Assembly: GCF_024172185.1 (NCBI RefSeq)
Contig: NZ_JAMZEC010000001.1
Coordinates: 4,608,001 to 4,672,000, forward strand
Length of the DNA: 64,000 bases
DNA from: Nonomuraea roseoviolacea subsp. carminata
GTDB taxonomy: Bacteria > Actinomycetota > Actinomycetes > Streptosporangiales > Streptosporangiaceae
Direction: 5' to 3'
Below the pieces are notes generated by a model. It searched no databases and had not been told where the DNA came from. It saw only the letters and a program-made list of their open reading frames with translations. This document shows positions 25,948-33,976 of this stretch, in pieces. How positions within the stretch are numbered: the stretch's first letter is position 1; the number at the start of each line of letters is the position of its first letter. Both the position numbers and the translations under genes were made by a program.

Positions 25948-26892
25948 ATGTCCCTGCACGTCATCGTCGGCGCCGGAGCCACCGGATCGGCTGCCGCGCG
26001 TCTCCTGGCCGAGTCCGGGGAGCAGGTCCGGCTCGTCACCCGGCGCGGCGGCGGCCCGGTTCATCCGCGGATCGAGCGGGTCCCGGCCGACGCCGGCGAC
26101 GCCGACCGGCTGGCGGAGCTGGTCGCCGGGGCGGAGGTCCTGTTCAACTGCGCCATGCCGCCCTACGACCGCTGGCCGGCCGAGTGGCCGCCGCTGGCCG
26201 CGGCGCTGCTGGCCGCGGCCGAACGCGGCGGCGCGGACTACGTCATGCTCGGCAACACCTACGGCTACGGCCCGGTCGAGGGGCCGGTCACCGACGGGGC
26301 GCCCCTGGCGCCGACGAGCCGCAAGGGCGAGGTCAGGGCGCGGATGTGGCTCGACGCCCGGGCCGCCCACGAGGCCGGCCGCGTCCGGGTGACCGAAGTG
26401 CGGGCCAGTGATTTCCTCGGGGCGGGGGCGTACTCGCCGTTCACCCTGATGGTGGGGGCCCAGGTGCTGGCCGGCGCGCCGGCCTCGTACCCGGGCGACC
26501 TGGACGCGCCCCACAGCTGGACCTACACCGGCGACGCGGCCCGCACGCTCGTCGCCGCCGCCCGCGACGAGCGGTCCTGGGGCCGCGCCTGGCACGTGCC
26601 GTCCACCTCGGACCTGCCGGTACGCTCGCTGGCCGCCCGCCTCGCCGCGGCGGCCGGCGTCTCCGAGCCCCGGCTGCGGCACATGCCGGCGCACGAGCTG
26701 GAGGAGATCGCGCGCACCGACTCGATCATGGCCGAGTTCCCCGAGATGCTGTACCTGTACGACCGGCCGAACGTCCTCGACGCCTCCTCCACCCGCGAGG
26801 CGCTCGGCGTCACCCCCACCCCGATCGGCGACGTCCTGGCGGAGATGGCCGCCGCCGCTCGTCCTATGGAGGAGGCCGGTTCGCGACCTTGA
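25948..26892 (+). CDS. NAD(P)-dependent epimerase/reductase-like protein
   Basis: The 314-residue protein has an N-terminal Rossmann motif (VIVGAGATGSAAARLLAESG, GAGATG). GNTYGYGPV stands at the catalytic region of extended SDRs, and HSWTYTGDAARTLV matches the conserved WxxxxD substrate-side segment. The YxxxK is not clear, so the reaction is uncertain. GGAGGT precedes the ATG by 7 nt. The divergent GlxA regulator probably controls it. Confidence 0.85.
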   Translation: MSLHVIVGAGATGSAAARLLAESGEQVRLVTRRGGGPVHPRIERVPADAGDADRLAELVAGAEVLFNCAMPPYDRWPAEWPPLAAALLAAAERGGADYVMLGNTYGYGPVEGPVTDGAPLAPTSRKGEVRARMWLDARAAHEAGRVRVTEVRASDFLGAGAYSPFTLMVGAQVLAGAPASYPGDLDAPHSWTYTGDAARTLVAAARDERSWGRAWHVPSTSDLPVRSLAARLAAAAGVSEPRLRHMPAHELEEIARTDSIMAEFPEMLYLYDRPNVLDASSTREALGVTPTPIGDVLAEMAAAARPMEEAGSRP

Positions 26893-26921
26893 GGTGATCT
26901 TGAGGGGTCATCCTCGTTCCC

Positions 26922-27407
26922 ATGATCCGTCCATCGATGGCGGCGTTATGGGTGCTGCTCTCGCTCGCCGGCTGCTCCGGCCGATCCGCCGAGCCGGCGT
27001 CGTCGGCGCACGCCGAGCCGACGCCGGCGGCCGCCCCCCAGACGCCGTCCCAGCAGAGCGCCATCCCCGGCGCGCAACAGTTCCATGCCGCCGAGCTGCG
27101 GCCCGGCGACTGCATCGAACCCCTGCCCGAGACGTTCGCGGTGACCGTCGTCCCCTGCGACGTGCCGCACTCGGCGGAGTTCGCCACCACGTACATCCTG
27201 GCGGAGGGGCCGTGGCCGGGAGCGGACATGAACCGGCTCATGGAGAACGGGTGCCTCCCCAGGATGCGCATCAAGGAGTCGAAACGGGACGTGATCGGTC
27301 TGTGGGGACTCGGGCCGGGAGAGCAGGACTGGCCGCGGTACAGGACCGTGTACTGCCTGGCCGCGCCCGTGGACGGCCGGAAGATGACGGGACGGGTGGT
27401 CAAATGA
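26922..27407 (+). CDS. Septum-formation-like lipoprotein
   Basis: The 161-residue protein has a lipoprotein signal (MIRPSMAALWVLLSLAGCSG, lipobox LAGC). After a Pro/Ala-rich linker comes a domain resembling Septum_form: LRPGDCIEPL, VVPCDVPHSAEFATTY, a later Cys in ENGCLPR, and VYCLAAP. The paired Cys probably form disulphides outside the membrane. The role in the family is not established beyond association with cell division or the envelope. There is no strong ribosome site. Its stop codon lies inside a perfect 16-bp-arm hairpin. Confidence 0.75.
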   Translation: MIRPSMAALWVLLSLAGCSGRSAEPASSAHAEPTPAAAPQTPSQQSAIPGAQQFHAAELRPGDCIEPLPETFAVTVVPCDVPHSAEFATTYILAEGPWPGADMNRLMENGCLPRMRIKESKRDVIGLWGLGPGEQDWPRYRTVYCLAAPVDGRKMTGRVVK

Positions 27408-27420
27408 CCACCCGTCCCGT
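27387..27420. terminator. Perfect hairpin with 16-bp arms and AA loop between convergent genes
   Basis: ACGGGACGGGTGGTCA (27387-27402) is the exact reverse complement of 27405-27420, with loop AA. It contains the stop of the lipoprotein gene and lies 12 bp from the stop of the convergent gene. It is a very stable bidirectional terminator candidate. Confidence 0.85.
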
Positions 27421-27432
27421 GGGCTGGTACAG

Positions 27433-28530
27433 CTAGTCGCGCGGGCGCTCGCCCAGCTTGCCGACCCAGCCCATGGCCTCGTAGGAGGTCCGCAGACTCG
27501 GCTCCGGCTCCCCGGGCGCACGGAACTCGTAGGCGAGCAGCTCGGCCGTGCCGTCGTCCACGATCAACCGGAACTCGCCCGCGCTCTCCCCGGTCCCGCC
27601 CCTCTTCACCGCCAGGCCGACCCCCGTGCGGCCCAGCGAGTCGGTGACCTTTCCCAGCGACCTGATGTGGGGCTGTTCGGCGAGCAGCCGGTAGAGGGCG
27701 GAGCGGGTCCCGGGAGTGATCGGACCGGCCAGCAGGTCCTGCGCCGCGGACCACACGTACTCCCCGAACGCCGGCTTGCCGGGGGACCAGTCGCTCGGGG
27801 ACTCCGCGTCGTACAGCCGCCGGAAGCGGCTCTCCAACGTGTCCTTCGTGGTCGGCAGCGTCAGCAGCTTCCGGATTGGGAAGCGGTGGTTGCCGATGAG
27901 GAAGGACAGGTCCATGTCGTGGTCGTTGACCGACGGCTTCCCCGGGGCCAGGGTGGGGGAGCCGAGCCGCCGCCACTTCGCCTCGTCGTCGGCCGAGGCG
28001 AAGGTGACCTTCGGGTCCTGACCGGTCACGGTCCTGGACGGCGCTCCTTCGTCCCTGGCGTCCCAGGTGTCCTGGGTGGTCGTCAAGGTCGCCCGGAACG
28101 GCATCTCCCGCATCGGCCTGCCGCGCTTCGGCTGGTAGCGCGCCGGCGCGGAGGTGCGCTCACGGACGTACCAGTAGTGGCCCGACGCGGCCGGCTCGCG
28201 GGCGGCGGTCTCGGCCGCGGCCAGCAGGACGGAGCGGGCGTCGAGGGAACGCGAACCGGGACGGTGCGACGCTCCGGAGGACGGCGCGCCGGCGACCGCC
28301 GTCGTTCCCGGCGGCGTGCCGGGCGGCGTCGGGCCGATTCCGGCCAGGCCCAGGGCCACCACCAGCGCCGCGGAGACGAGGCCCGTTCCGGCGACGGCGC
28401 CCGCGACGGTACGCCTGCGCCTGGCCCGGCGTCCCCGGCGCACCAGCTCCGACACCGGCGCCGGTGAGGCCGGCTCGCGGTGGGCGAGGGTCCGCAGCGC
28501 CCGTGCGAGGTGTTCCTGGTCGTCGTTCAT
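27433..28530 (-). CDS. CU044_5270-type membrane protein, probable sigma-factor partner
   Basis: The 365-residue protein has a cytoplasmic N-terminus (MNDDQEHLARALRTLAHREP), a basic stop region (RRGRRARRRR), one membrane helix (TVAGAVAGTGLVSAALVVAL) and a large extracellular part. The pattern GHYWYVRERTSAP and the later region match the 'CU044_5270 family' as I remember it. Its ATG overlaps the stop of the sigma-factor gene by 4 bp (ATGA). By position it may act as an anti-sigma or signal-sensing partner, but it has no zinc anti-sigma HxxxCxxC motif. Confidence 0.8.
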   Translation of the reverse strand: MNDDQEHLARALRTLAHREPASPAPVSELVRRGRRARRRRTVAGAVAGTGLVSAALVVALGLAGIGPTPPGTPPGTTAVAGAPSSGASHRPGSRSLDARSVLLAAAETAAREPAASGHYWYVRERTSAPARYQPKRGRPMREMPFRATLTTTQDTWDARDEGAPSRTVTGQDPKVTFASADDEAKWRRLGSPTLAPGKPSVNDHDMDLSFLIGNHRFPIRKLLTLPTTKDTLESRFRRLYDAESPSDWSPGKPAFGEYVWSAAQDLLAGPITPGTRSALYRLLAEQPHIRSLGKVTDSLGRTGVGLAVKRGGTGESAGEFRLIVDDGTAELLAYEFRAPGEPEPSLRTSYEAMGWVGKLGERPRD

Positions 28531-29024
28531 CGTGCTGCCTCCTGGTTCTGCCGCAGAGCGGCGCGCAGCCGCGTCATCGCTCTGGAGTGCTGACTCTTGA
28601 CTGTGCCGACCGAGCAGCCGAGGGCGGCGGCGACCGCCTTCTCCGTCAGGTCCTCGTAGTGCCGGAGCACGACGACGGCGCGCTGCCTGCGCGGCAGGGA
28701 CATCAGCGCGCGCCGCAGCTCCTCGTCCTGCTCGTACGGCCCGGATCGGGGGTCCGCGTGGTCGGGCGGCTCGGCGGTGGGCAGCTCCCGTTGCCGCCGC
28801 CGCCACCAGCTGACGTTCCCGTTGACGAGCATGCGCCGCAGGTAGGCGTGCGGGTCGGTGAGGGCCGCGCGCCGCCAGCGCACGTACAGCCGCACCAGGC
28901 AGTCCTGGAGCAGTTCCTCGCCCCGATGGCGGTCGCCGGTGAGCAGGATGGCGACGGCCATGTGCCTGTCCCACGCCGCCTCGACGAAGGCGGCGTACGC
29001 GGCGTCTTCCGTTGGATCACTCAC
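28527..29024 (-). CDS. SigE-family ECF RNA polymerase sigma factor
   Basis: The 165-residue protein has region 2 (AILLTGDRHRGEELLQDCLV, RLYVRWRR), and region 4 (LMSLPRRQRAVVVLRHYEDL, ALGCSVGTVKSQHSRAMTRL). It lacks the longer regions of primary sigma factors. The GTG at 29024 is the only start giving the usual N-terminus, and there is no clear ribosome site. It is translationally coupled to the membrane protein downstream. It likely directs RNA polymerase to envelope or stress genes, possibly the divergent peptidase. Confidence 0.92.
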   Translation of the reverse strand: MSDPTEDAAYAAFVEAAWDRHMAVAILLTGDRHRGEELLQDCLVRLYVRWRRAALTDPHAYLRRMLVNGNVSWWRRRQRELPTAEPPDHADPRSGPYEQDEELRRALMSLPRRQRAVVVLRHYEDLTEKAVAAALGCSVGTVKSQHSRAMTRLRAALRQNQEAAR

Positions 29025-29163
29025 ATGGCCACAACGCGGAGGCGGTGGGAAAAGGTTGTCAGCAGGACTCGGCGAAGCGCGGGCCCCGGTGGGAGCCTGC
29101 TCCCAGGGCGGATTCGTCCGTCCGGGGGAGAGGCCGGCGTATTCCGCGGGTGAGGGTGGAGAC

Positions 29164-31035
29164 ATGAGTGCAACCACCTTCGCGGGTGTGGTCGCGAGTC
29201 TCGCCCTGTCGGCGACGTTCCTGCCCGCCGCTCCGCCCGCCGAGAGCCCATCCTTGTCCGGGGGCGTCCAGGCCCGGACCTCATGGGCGGAGCCGCACGA
29301 GTGCGCCCGCGCCGTGGCCCGGTGCGACGGCACGCTGGCGGTGCCGCTGGACTGGAGCGACCCCTCCTCCGAACGCGTCGAGGTCGCCTTCACCTGGGTG
29401 CCGGCCGCCGGACGCGCGACCGGCACGGTCCTCGCCAACCCCGGCGGACCGCTGCCCGCGCTGCCCGACCTGCCGCGCATCCAGCAGGTGCTCGGCCCCG
29501 CGCTCGACCACCAGAACCTCCTCGTCGTCGATCCGCGCGGGCTGGGCAAGTCCTCCCCGCTGCTCTGCCCGGGCCTGAAGCTCACCGAGCCGGACACGAT
29601 CGCGGCCTGCGCGGCCCGCCTCGGCCCACGCGCGCGGTTCTTCACCGCCGACCAGGCCGCGCACGACATGGACGCGGTGCGCAGGGCGCTCGGCGCGGGC
29701 CCGGTCACCTTCTACGGCAACTCCTACGGCACCGCCTACGCCCAGGCCTACGCCGCCCGCCACCCGGAGGGGCTGGCCGGGGCGTTCCTGGACAGCACGA
29801 TGGTCACCTCGGCTGACGGGTACGCGCTGTGGCCGACCCGCTCCCGCCCCGACCTGCTCGGCCTCGTCTGCGACCGGTCGCGGGCGTGCCGCGCGCTGCC
29901 GGGCGACGCGCGCCGCACGTACGCGCGGCTGGTGGCGCGGCTGCGCGAGCGTCCCGATCCCGAGGCGCCCCTCGTCGCGCTCAAGGGCGTCGAGTCGGTG
30001 AGCGAGCCGGTGTTCGGGCGGGAGGTGAACGCCGCCGCGACGGCGTACCTGGCCGGCGACCCCGCGCCGTTGCGGCGGCTGACCCGCGTCCTGGCGGGCG
30101 CTCCGAGGCAGCCGGTCGAGGGCGCGGAGTGGGCCGGGTACCTGGCCTACCGGTGCGGCGACGGCGGCTTCCCCTTCGACCGGGACGCGGGCCCGGCCGA
30201 GCGGCTGGACCAGCTCGAACGGTACTTACGGCGCGAGCGGCCGCTGGCCCCGTACACGCCCGCCGACCTGGGGCCGGACATGCGTGCGGGTGTGGAGTTC
30301 TGCGTGAACTGGCCGACGCCGCGGCGCAGCCCGGTGCTGCCGCCCGGGACGGACCTGCCGGACGTGCCGGTCATGGTGGTCGGCGGCGACTTCGACACGC
30401 ACACGCCGGCGGAGGTGGCCGCGGCGATGCGGGTGTTCCCCGGCGCCACGTTCGTACGGGTGCCCTTCGGCGGGCACAGCCTCGCCTGGGGCGCCGGCGA
30501 GGCGGGCGCGTGCGTGCGCGCGGCGCTGCGGTCGTTCGTGAGAGACCTCCGGGTGCCGCGGACGCGGTGCACGGCGGAGAACTACCGCGCCGTCGGGGCG
30601 TTCCCCCGGTCGCTGGGTGAGGTCGCGCCGGTGCCCGCCACCAAGCGGGATGGCGGGCTCGGCGTCGGGCGGCGGCGCGTGCTCGCGGCCGCCTTCGCCA
30701 CCGCCGCCGACGCGGTCGCGCGCCGCAATCCCTACACCTTCGTCCATGGCCGGCTGAAGGACCAGCCGGGGCTGCGGGGCGGTCGCGTCGCCTACCAGGA
30801 CGGGGCGGTCGCGCTGGACGAGGCCGTCTTCGTCCCGGGGGTGGCGGTGACCGGCACGATCACGCTCACGCCGGAGGGCAGGGCCACGGCCTCGCTCGGC
30901 GTCCTGGCGCCCGGCGCGCGGGACGGGCGGGCGCACCGGGTGGAGCTGACGTGGGAGGCGTTCACGGCGGACGAGCGCCCCGCGCTGACCGGCGCCTTCG
31001 ACGGCACGCCGTTCGAGATCCCCGCGCTGCGCTGA
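29164..31035 (+). CDS. Secreted alpha/beta-hydrolase, tripeptidyl-aminopeptidase (SlpD/E) type
   Basis: The 623-residue protein has a signal peptide (SLALSATFLPAAP). It has the S33-like hydrolase core: oxyanion region ANPGGPLPAL, FYGNSYGTAYAQAYA with nucleophile Ser in GNSYG, Asp in VVGGDFDTHTP and His in FGGHSLAWG. Streptomyces relatives remove tripeptides from exported proteins. An extra C-terminal region of about 130 residues is beta-rich and unassigned. GGTGGAGA lies just before the ATG. Confidence 0.88.
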   Translation: MSATTFAGVVASLALSATFLPAAPPAESPSLSGGVQARTSWAEPHECARAVARCDGTLAVPLDWSDPSSERVEVAFTWVPAAGRATGTVLANPGGPLPALPDLPRIQQVLGPALDHQNLLVVDPRGLGKSSPLLCPGLKLTEPDTIAACAARLGPRARFFTADQAAHDMDAVRRALGAGPVTFYGNSYGTAYAQAYAARHPEGLAGAFLDSTMVTSADGYALWPTRSRPDLLGLVCDRSRACRALPGDARRTYARLVARLRERPDPEAPLVALKGVESVSEPVFGREVNAAATAYLAGDPAPLRRLTRVLAGAPRQPVEGAEWAGYLAYRCGDGGFPFDRDAGPAERLDQLERYLRRERPLAPYTPADLGPDMRAGVEFCVNWPTPRRSPVLPPGTDLPDVPVMVVGGDFDTHTPAEVAAAMRVFPGATFVRVPFGGHSLAWGAGEAGACVRAALRSFVRDLRVPRTRCTAENYRAVGAFPRSLGEVAPVPATKRDGGLGVGRRRVLAAAFATAADAVARRNPYTFVHGRLKDQPGLRGGRVAYQDGAVALDEAVFVPGVAVTGTITLTPEGRATASLGVLAPGARDGRAHRVELTWEAFTADERPALTGAFDGTPFEIPALR

Positions 31036-31059
31036 CCGCGCGCGCGGTCACTCCTGCGG

Positions 31060-31578
31060 TCACTCCTCGGGGGGCAGGAGGGGGATGTCGGCGCGGTAGA
31101 GGCTGAGGAGCAGCCCGTACGCCTCGGTTCCGGGGTTCGCGGCGTCGCGCCGGCCGGGGTCCAGCTTCTCCAGCCGTTCGGCCAGGTCGCGGGCCTCGTC
31201 GGCGGTGAGCCACAGGTGGCGCAGCGAGGTGTGGTCGACGGTCCCGGAGTCGGCGGGCAGCATCTCCGCCAGGGCGGCGCCGACCAGGAACTCGGGCCCC
31301 ATGCCGGCGTCCTCGTCCAGCCGGAATCCTTTGCTGACCAGCTCGAAGCGTTGCTCGGTGCCGCCGCGCACCTGTCGCGTGCCCGCGAGGCGGACGAGCC
31401 CCGCCTCGCGCAGGACGCGGACGTGGTAGCCGACCGTTCCCTTGGTCGAACCGAGTGCCGCGGTCAGCTCGCCGAGCGTGGCGGGGCGCTGGCGCAGCAG
31501 GTTGACCATGCGGTGGCGCAGCGGGTGCCCGAGCGCCTTGAACTGCGCGGGCGAGCTCAACGTCAGGGGTTCTTCCAT
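31060..31578 (-). CDS. ArsR-like helix-turn-helix regulator
   Basis: The protein of about 172 residues has an N-terminal winged helix (QFKALGHPLRHRMVNLLRQR, TLGELTAALGSTKGTVGYHV, RVLREAGLVRL) and a C-terminal helical domain of unknown ligand. ATG 31578 is chosen because it gives the normal N-terminus before the HTH; an upstream frame start at 31614 would overlap the operator. It is divergent from the DUF2218-O-methyltransferase gene, with two inverted repeats between. Confidence 0.85.
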   Translation of the reverse strand: MEEPLTLSSPAQFKALGHPLRHRMVNLLRQRPATLGELTAALGSTKGTVGYHVRVLREAGLVRLAGTRQVRGGTEQRFELVSKGFRLDEDAGMGPEFLVGAALAEMLPADSGTVDHTSLRHLWLTADEARDLAERLEKLDPGRRDAANPGTEAYGLLLSLYRADIPLLPPEE

Positions 31579-31587
31579 GACGTAAGT

Positions 31588-31676
31588 GTCGAGGAATCTC
31601 GACGCTTTTGACAAACCGGAGCGGCCGAGGGCAGACTGCCTGTCGCCACCAAAGCGTCTAGCTTTCTCGACGCTTT
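31588..31676. promoter_or_regulatory. Two operator-like inverted repeats sharing TCTCGACGCTTT
   Basis: GTCGAG-GAAT-CTCGAC (31588-31603) is a perfect 6-bp inverted repeat just upstream of the regulator. AAAGCGTC-N10-GACGCTTT (31651-31676) is a perfect 8-bp one upstream of the methyltransferase. Both contain TCTCGACGCTTT (31597-31608, 31665-31676), so one protein probably binds both. Confidence 0.65.
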
Positions 31677-31705
31677 AGTGCCTGACGCCTGAGGAAGGAC
31701 CCCGC

Positions 31706-32653
31706 ATGCCCCTGTCCACCGCCCATGTCGCGACCGATCGCCCGGCGCGCTACGTCAAACAACTGATCTCGCACCTGGGCCACAAGGCCACCGCGGAGGT
31801 GACCGGCGCCGGCAGGGGCACCGTCACGTTCCGCGACGGCGCCTGCTCGCTGGTCTCCAGGCGGGGCGAGCTGGTCCTGATCGCCGCCGCCGCGGAGCTC
31901 GACGCCCTGGCCGGCGTGCAGGACGTCGTCGCCCGGCACCTGGTGCGCTTCGCCACCGAGGAGGAGCTCCACGTCGAGTGGAGCGCCCCGGCCGGCGGGG
32001 ACACCCTGGAGATCGTCACCCCGGCCGTCGACGACTACCTGCTCACGCACTGCACCCCGGCCGACCAGGTGCTGACCGAGCTGGCCGTCGCGACGCGGGA
32101 GGCGACCGGCCGCTCCGCCGGGATGCAGGTCTCGGCCGACGAGGGCGCCCTGCTGGAGATGCTGGTCCGGCTCGCGGGCGCCCGCCGGGCCATCGAGGTC
32201 GGCGTGTTCACCGGCTACTCGGCTCTGTGCATCGCCCGCGCGCTGCCCGCCGACGGCTACCTGCTCGCCTGCGACGTGAGCACCGAGTGGACCGACCTCG
32301 CCCGGCCCTTCTGGGAACGCGCGGGCGTCCAGGAGCGCATCGACCTCAGGATCGGCCCGGCCATCGACACGCTGCGGGCGCTGCCCGAGGAGCCGGCCTT
32401 CGACTTCGCCTTCGTGGACGCGGACAAGGTCGGCTACCCCGCCTACTACGAGGAGATCGTCCCGCGGCTCGTCCCCGGCGGTCTGCTCGTCCTCGACAAC
32501 GTGTTCCTCGGCGGCACGGTGCTCGACCCGGCCTTCCAGGAGCAGGACCAGCAGGCGATGCGCCTCGTGAACGACGCCCTCGCCCGTGACGACCGGCTGG
32601 ACTGCGTGATGCTGCCGGTCCGGGACGGCGTCACGCTGGCCCGCAAGCGCTGA
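31706..32653 (+). CDS. DUF2218 domain fused to class I O-methyltransferase
   Basis: The 315-residue protein has two domains. Residues about 3-93 match DUF2218 (STAHVATDRPARYVKQLISH-LGHK, VVARHLVRFATEEELHVEWS), normally a free-standing protein of about 100 residues. Residues about 105-315 are a caffeoyl-CoA-type O-methyltransferase: SAM site EVGVFTGYSALCIARAL, metal/substrate region FVDADKVGYPAYYE and LDNVFLGG. It should transfer methyl from SAM to a catechol-like hydroxyl. DUF2218 may add substrate or metal binding. It is divergent from the HTH gene, probably its repressor. Confidence 0.85.
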   Translation: MPLSTAHVATDRPARYVKQLISHLGHKATAEVTGAGRGTVTFRDGACSLVSRRGELVLIAAAAELDALAGVQDVVARHLVRFATEEELHVEWSAPAGGDTLEIVTPAVDDYLLTHCTPADQVLTELAVATREATGRSAGMQVSADEGALLEMLVRLAGARRAIEVGVFTGYSALCIARALPADGYLLACDVSTEWTDLARPFWERAGVQERIDLRIGPAIDTLRALPEEPAFDFAFVDADKVGYPAYYEEIVPRLVPGGLLVLDNVFLGGTVLDPAFQEQDQQAMRLVNDALARDDRLDCVMLPVRDGVTLARKR

Positions 32654-32683
32654 GCGAGGCATGGCTCCGGATGGGCGTGGCGA

Positions 32684-32689
32684 TATCAT
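32684..32689 (+). promoter_or_regulatory. -10 box TATCAT of a probable leaderless promoter
   Basis: TATCAT ends 7 nt before ATG 32697, with no ribosome site between. This favours 32697 over the upstream in-frame ATG at 32661. Confidence 0.5.
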
Positions 32690-32696
32690 CGCGATC

Positions 32697-33140
32697 ATGG
32701 CGGATTGGGAGCTTCGTCCGGCTTTGGCGTCGGACGTCGAGGCGGTGGCGGAGCTGCGCGCCGTGGTGATGCGGCCGGATCTCGAACGGCTCGGCCGGTA
32801 CGACGAGCACCGCGTACGGCAGCGGCTGCGGGACGCCTTCGAGCCCGAGCACACGTCGATGATCGAGGTGGACGGCGCGTTCGCCGGCTGCGTGGCGCTG
32901 CGGCCGGCTGAGGACGCCTACTGGCTGGAACACTTCTACCTGGACCCGGAGCTGCACGGCAGGGGCATCGGCTCCGCCGTGATGAGCCGGCTGCTGGAGT
33001 GGTGCGACCGCGAGAACGCCGTGGTGCGGCTGAACGTGCTCCAGGGCAGCCCGGCCCGCCGCCTGTACGAGCGGCACGGGTTCGCGGTCGAGGCCGAGGA
33101 CCCGGTGGACGTCTTCATGGTGCGCGGCCCGGCGAACTAG
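32697..33140 (+). CDS. GNAT-family N-acetyltransferase
   Basis: The 147-residue protein is a complete GNAT domain: WELRPALASDVEAVAELRAV at the N-terminus, the acetyl-CoA loop LDPELHGRGIGSAVMSRLL (Q/RxxGxG/A equivalent HGRGIG), and LQGSPARRLYERHGF at the C-terminus. The substrate cannot be told. The start is at ATG 32697 because of the -10 box directly upstream. Confidence 0.9.
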   Translation: MADWELRPALASDVEAVAELRAVVMRPDLERLGRYDEHRVRQRLRDAFEPEHTSMIEVDGAFAGCVALRPAEDAYWLEHFYLDPELHGRGIGSAVMSRLLEWCDRENAVVRLNVLQGSPARRLYERHGFAVEAEDPVDVFMVRGPAN

Positions 33141-33243
33141 AGCCGGCCCGGCCGTGCCATGTTCCCCGCCGGCCGTCAGGTGCGTCTCAGGGGCCGATCG
33201 GGGAGATGCCCGATGGGCGGTGCGGCGGTGGCCCGGCACGCTG

Positions 33244-33260
33244 GATCATCATGGATGATC
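33244..33260. promoter_or_regulatory. Inverted repeat GATCATC-ATG-GATGATC centred on the ABC start codon
   Basis: Perfect 7-bp arms flank the ATG start of the ABC transporter gene. It could be an operator, or an RNA hairpin that hides the start codon. Confidence 0.45.
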
Positions 33261-33976
33261 ATGCGGTGCTCCTTGAGGGAGTGACCAGGACATATGGGCG
33301 GGGCGCCACCGAGGTGGCCGCGCTCCGGCAGGTCAGCGTCGGGTTCCGGCGCGGCAGCTTCACCGCCGTGATGGGCCCGTCCGGCTCGGGGAAGAGCACG
33401 CTGTTGCAGTGCGCGTCGGGGCTGGACCGGCCGGACGCCGGGGCCGTCCGGGTGGCGGGGCGCGACATCACCCGCTTCGGGGAGAAGGAGCTGGCGACGC
33501 TCCGCCGGGACCAGGTCGGCGTCATCTTCCAGGCGTTCAACCTGGTGCCGTCGCTGACCGCCTGGCAGAACGTGATCCTGCCCAGCAGGCTGGCCGGGCG
33601 GCGGCCCGACCCGTCCCGGGTGCGGGAGCTGCTGCGCCGGGTCGGTCTGGCCGGGCGGGAGGGGCATCGGCCGGCGCAGTTGTCCGGCGGCCAGCAGCAG
33701 CGGGTGGCGATCGCGCGCGCCCTGTTCGGCAGGCCGGAGGTGCTGTTCGCCGACGAGCCGACGGGGGCGCTGGACCGCGGCACCGGACACGAGGTGCTGG
33801 CGCTGCTGCGCGAGGCGGTCGACGCGTTCGGCCAGACGGTCGTCATGGTCACGCACGACCCGGAGGCGGCCACAAGGGCGGACCGCGTGCTGTTCCTGAC
33901 CGACGGGCGGATCGTCGACGTCCTGGAACGGCCCTCGGCCGAGCAGATCGGCATGCGGCTGGGTGGCCGCCGGTGA
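33251..33976 (+). CDS. ABC transporter ATP-binding protein (MacB/LolD type)
   Basis: The 241-residue ATPase has Walker A (GPSGSGKST), Q-loop (FQAFNLVPSL), signature (LSGGQQQRVA), Walker B with D-loop (VLFADEPTGALD) and H-loop (MVTHD). It belongs to the MacB/LolD class that powers FtsX-like permeases. The permease gene follows with a 4-bp overlap. The complex probably exports a peptide or lipid, or confers antibiotic resistance. The ATG is centred in an inverted repeat and has no ribosome site. Confidence 0.93.
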   Translation: MDDHAVLLEGVTRTYGRGATEVAALRQVSVGFRRGSFTAVMGPSGSGKSTLLQCASGLDRPDAGAVRVAGRDITRFGEKELATLRRDQVGVIFQAFNLVPSLTAWQNVILPSRLAGRRPDPSRVRELLRRVGLAGREGHRPAQLSGGQQQRVAIARALFGRPEVLFADEPTGALDRGTGHEVLALLREAVDAFGQTVVMVTHDPEAATRADRVLFLTDGRIVDVLERPSAEQIGMRLGGRR

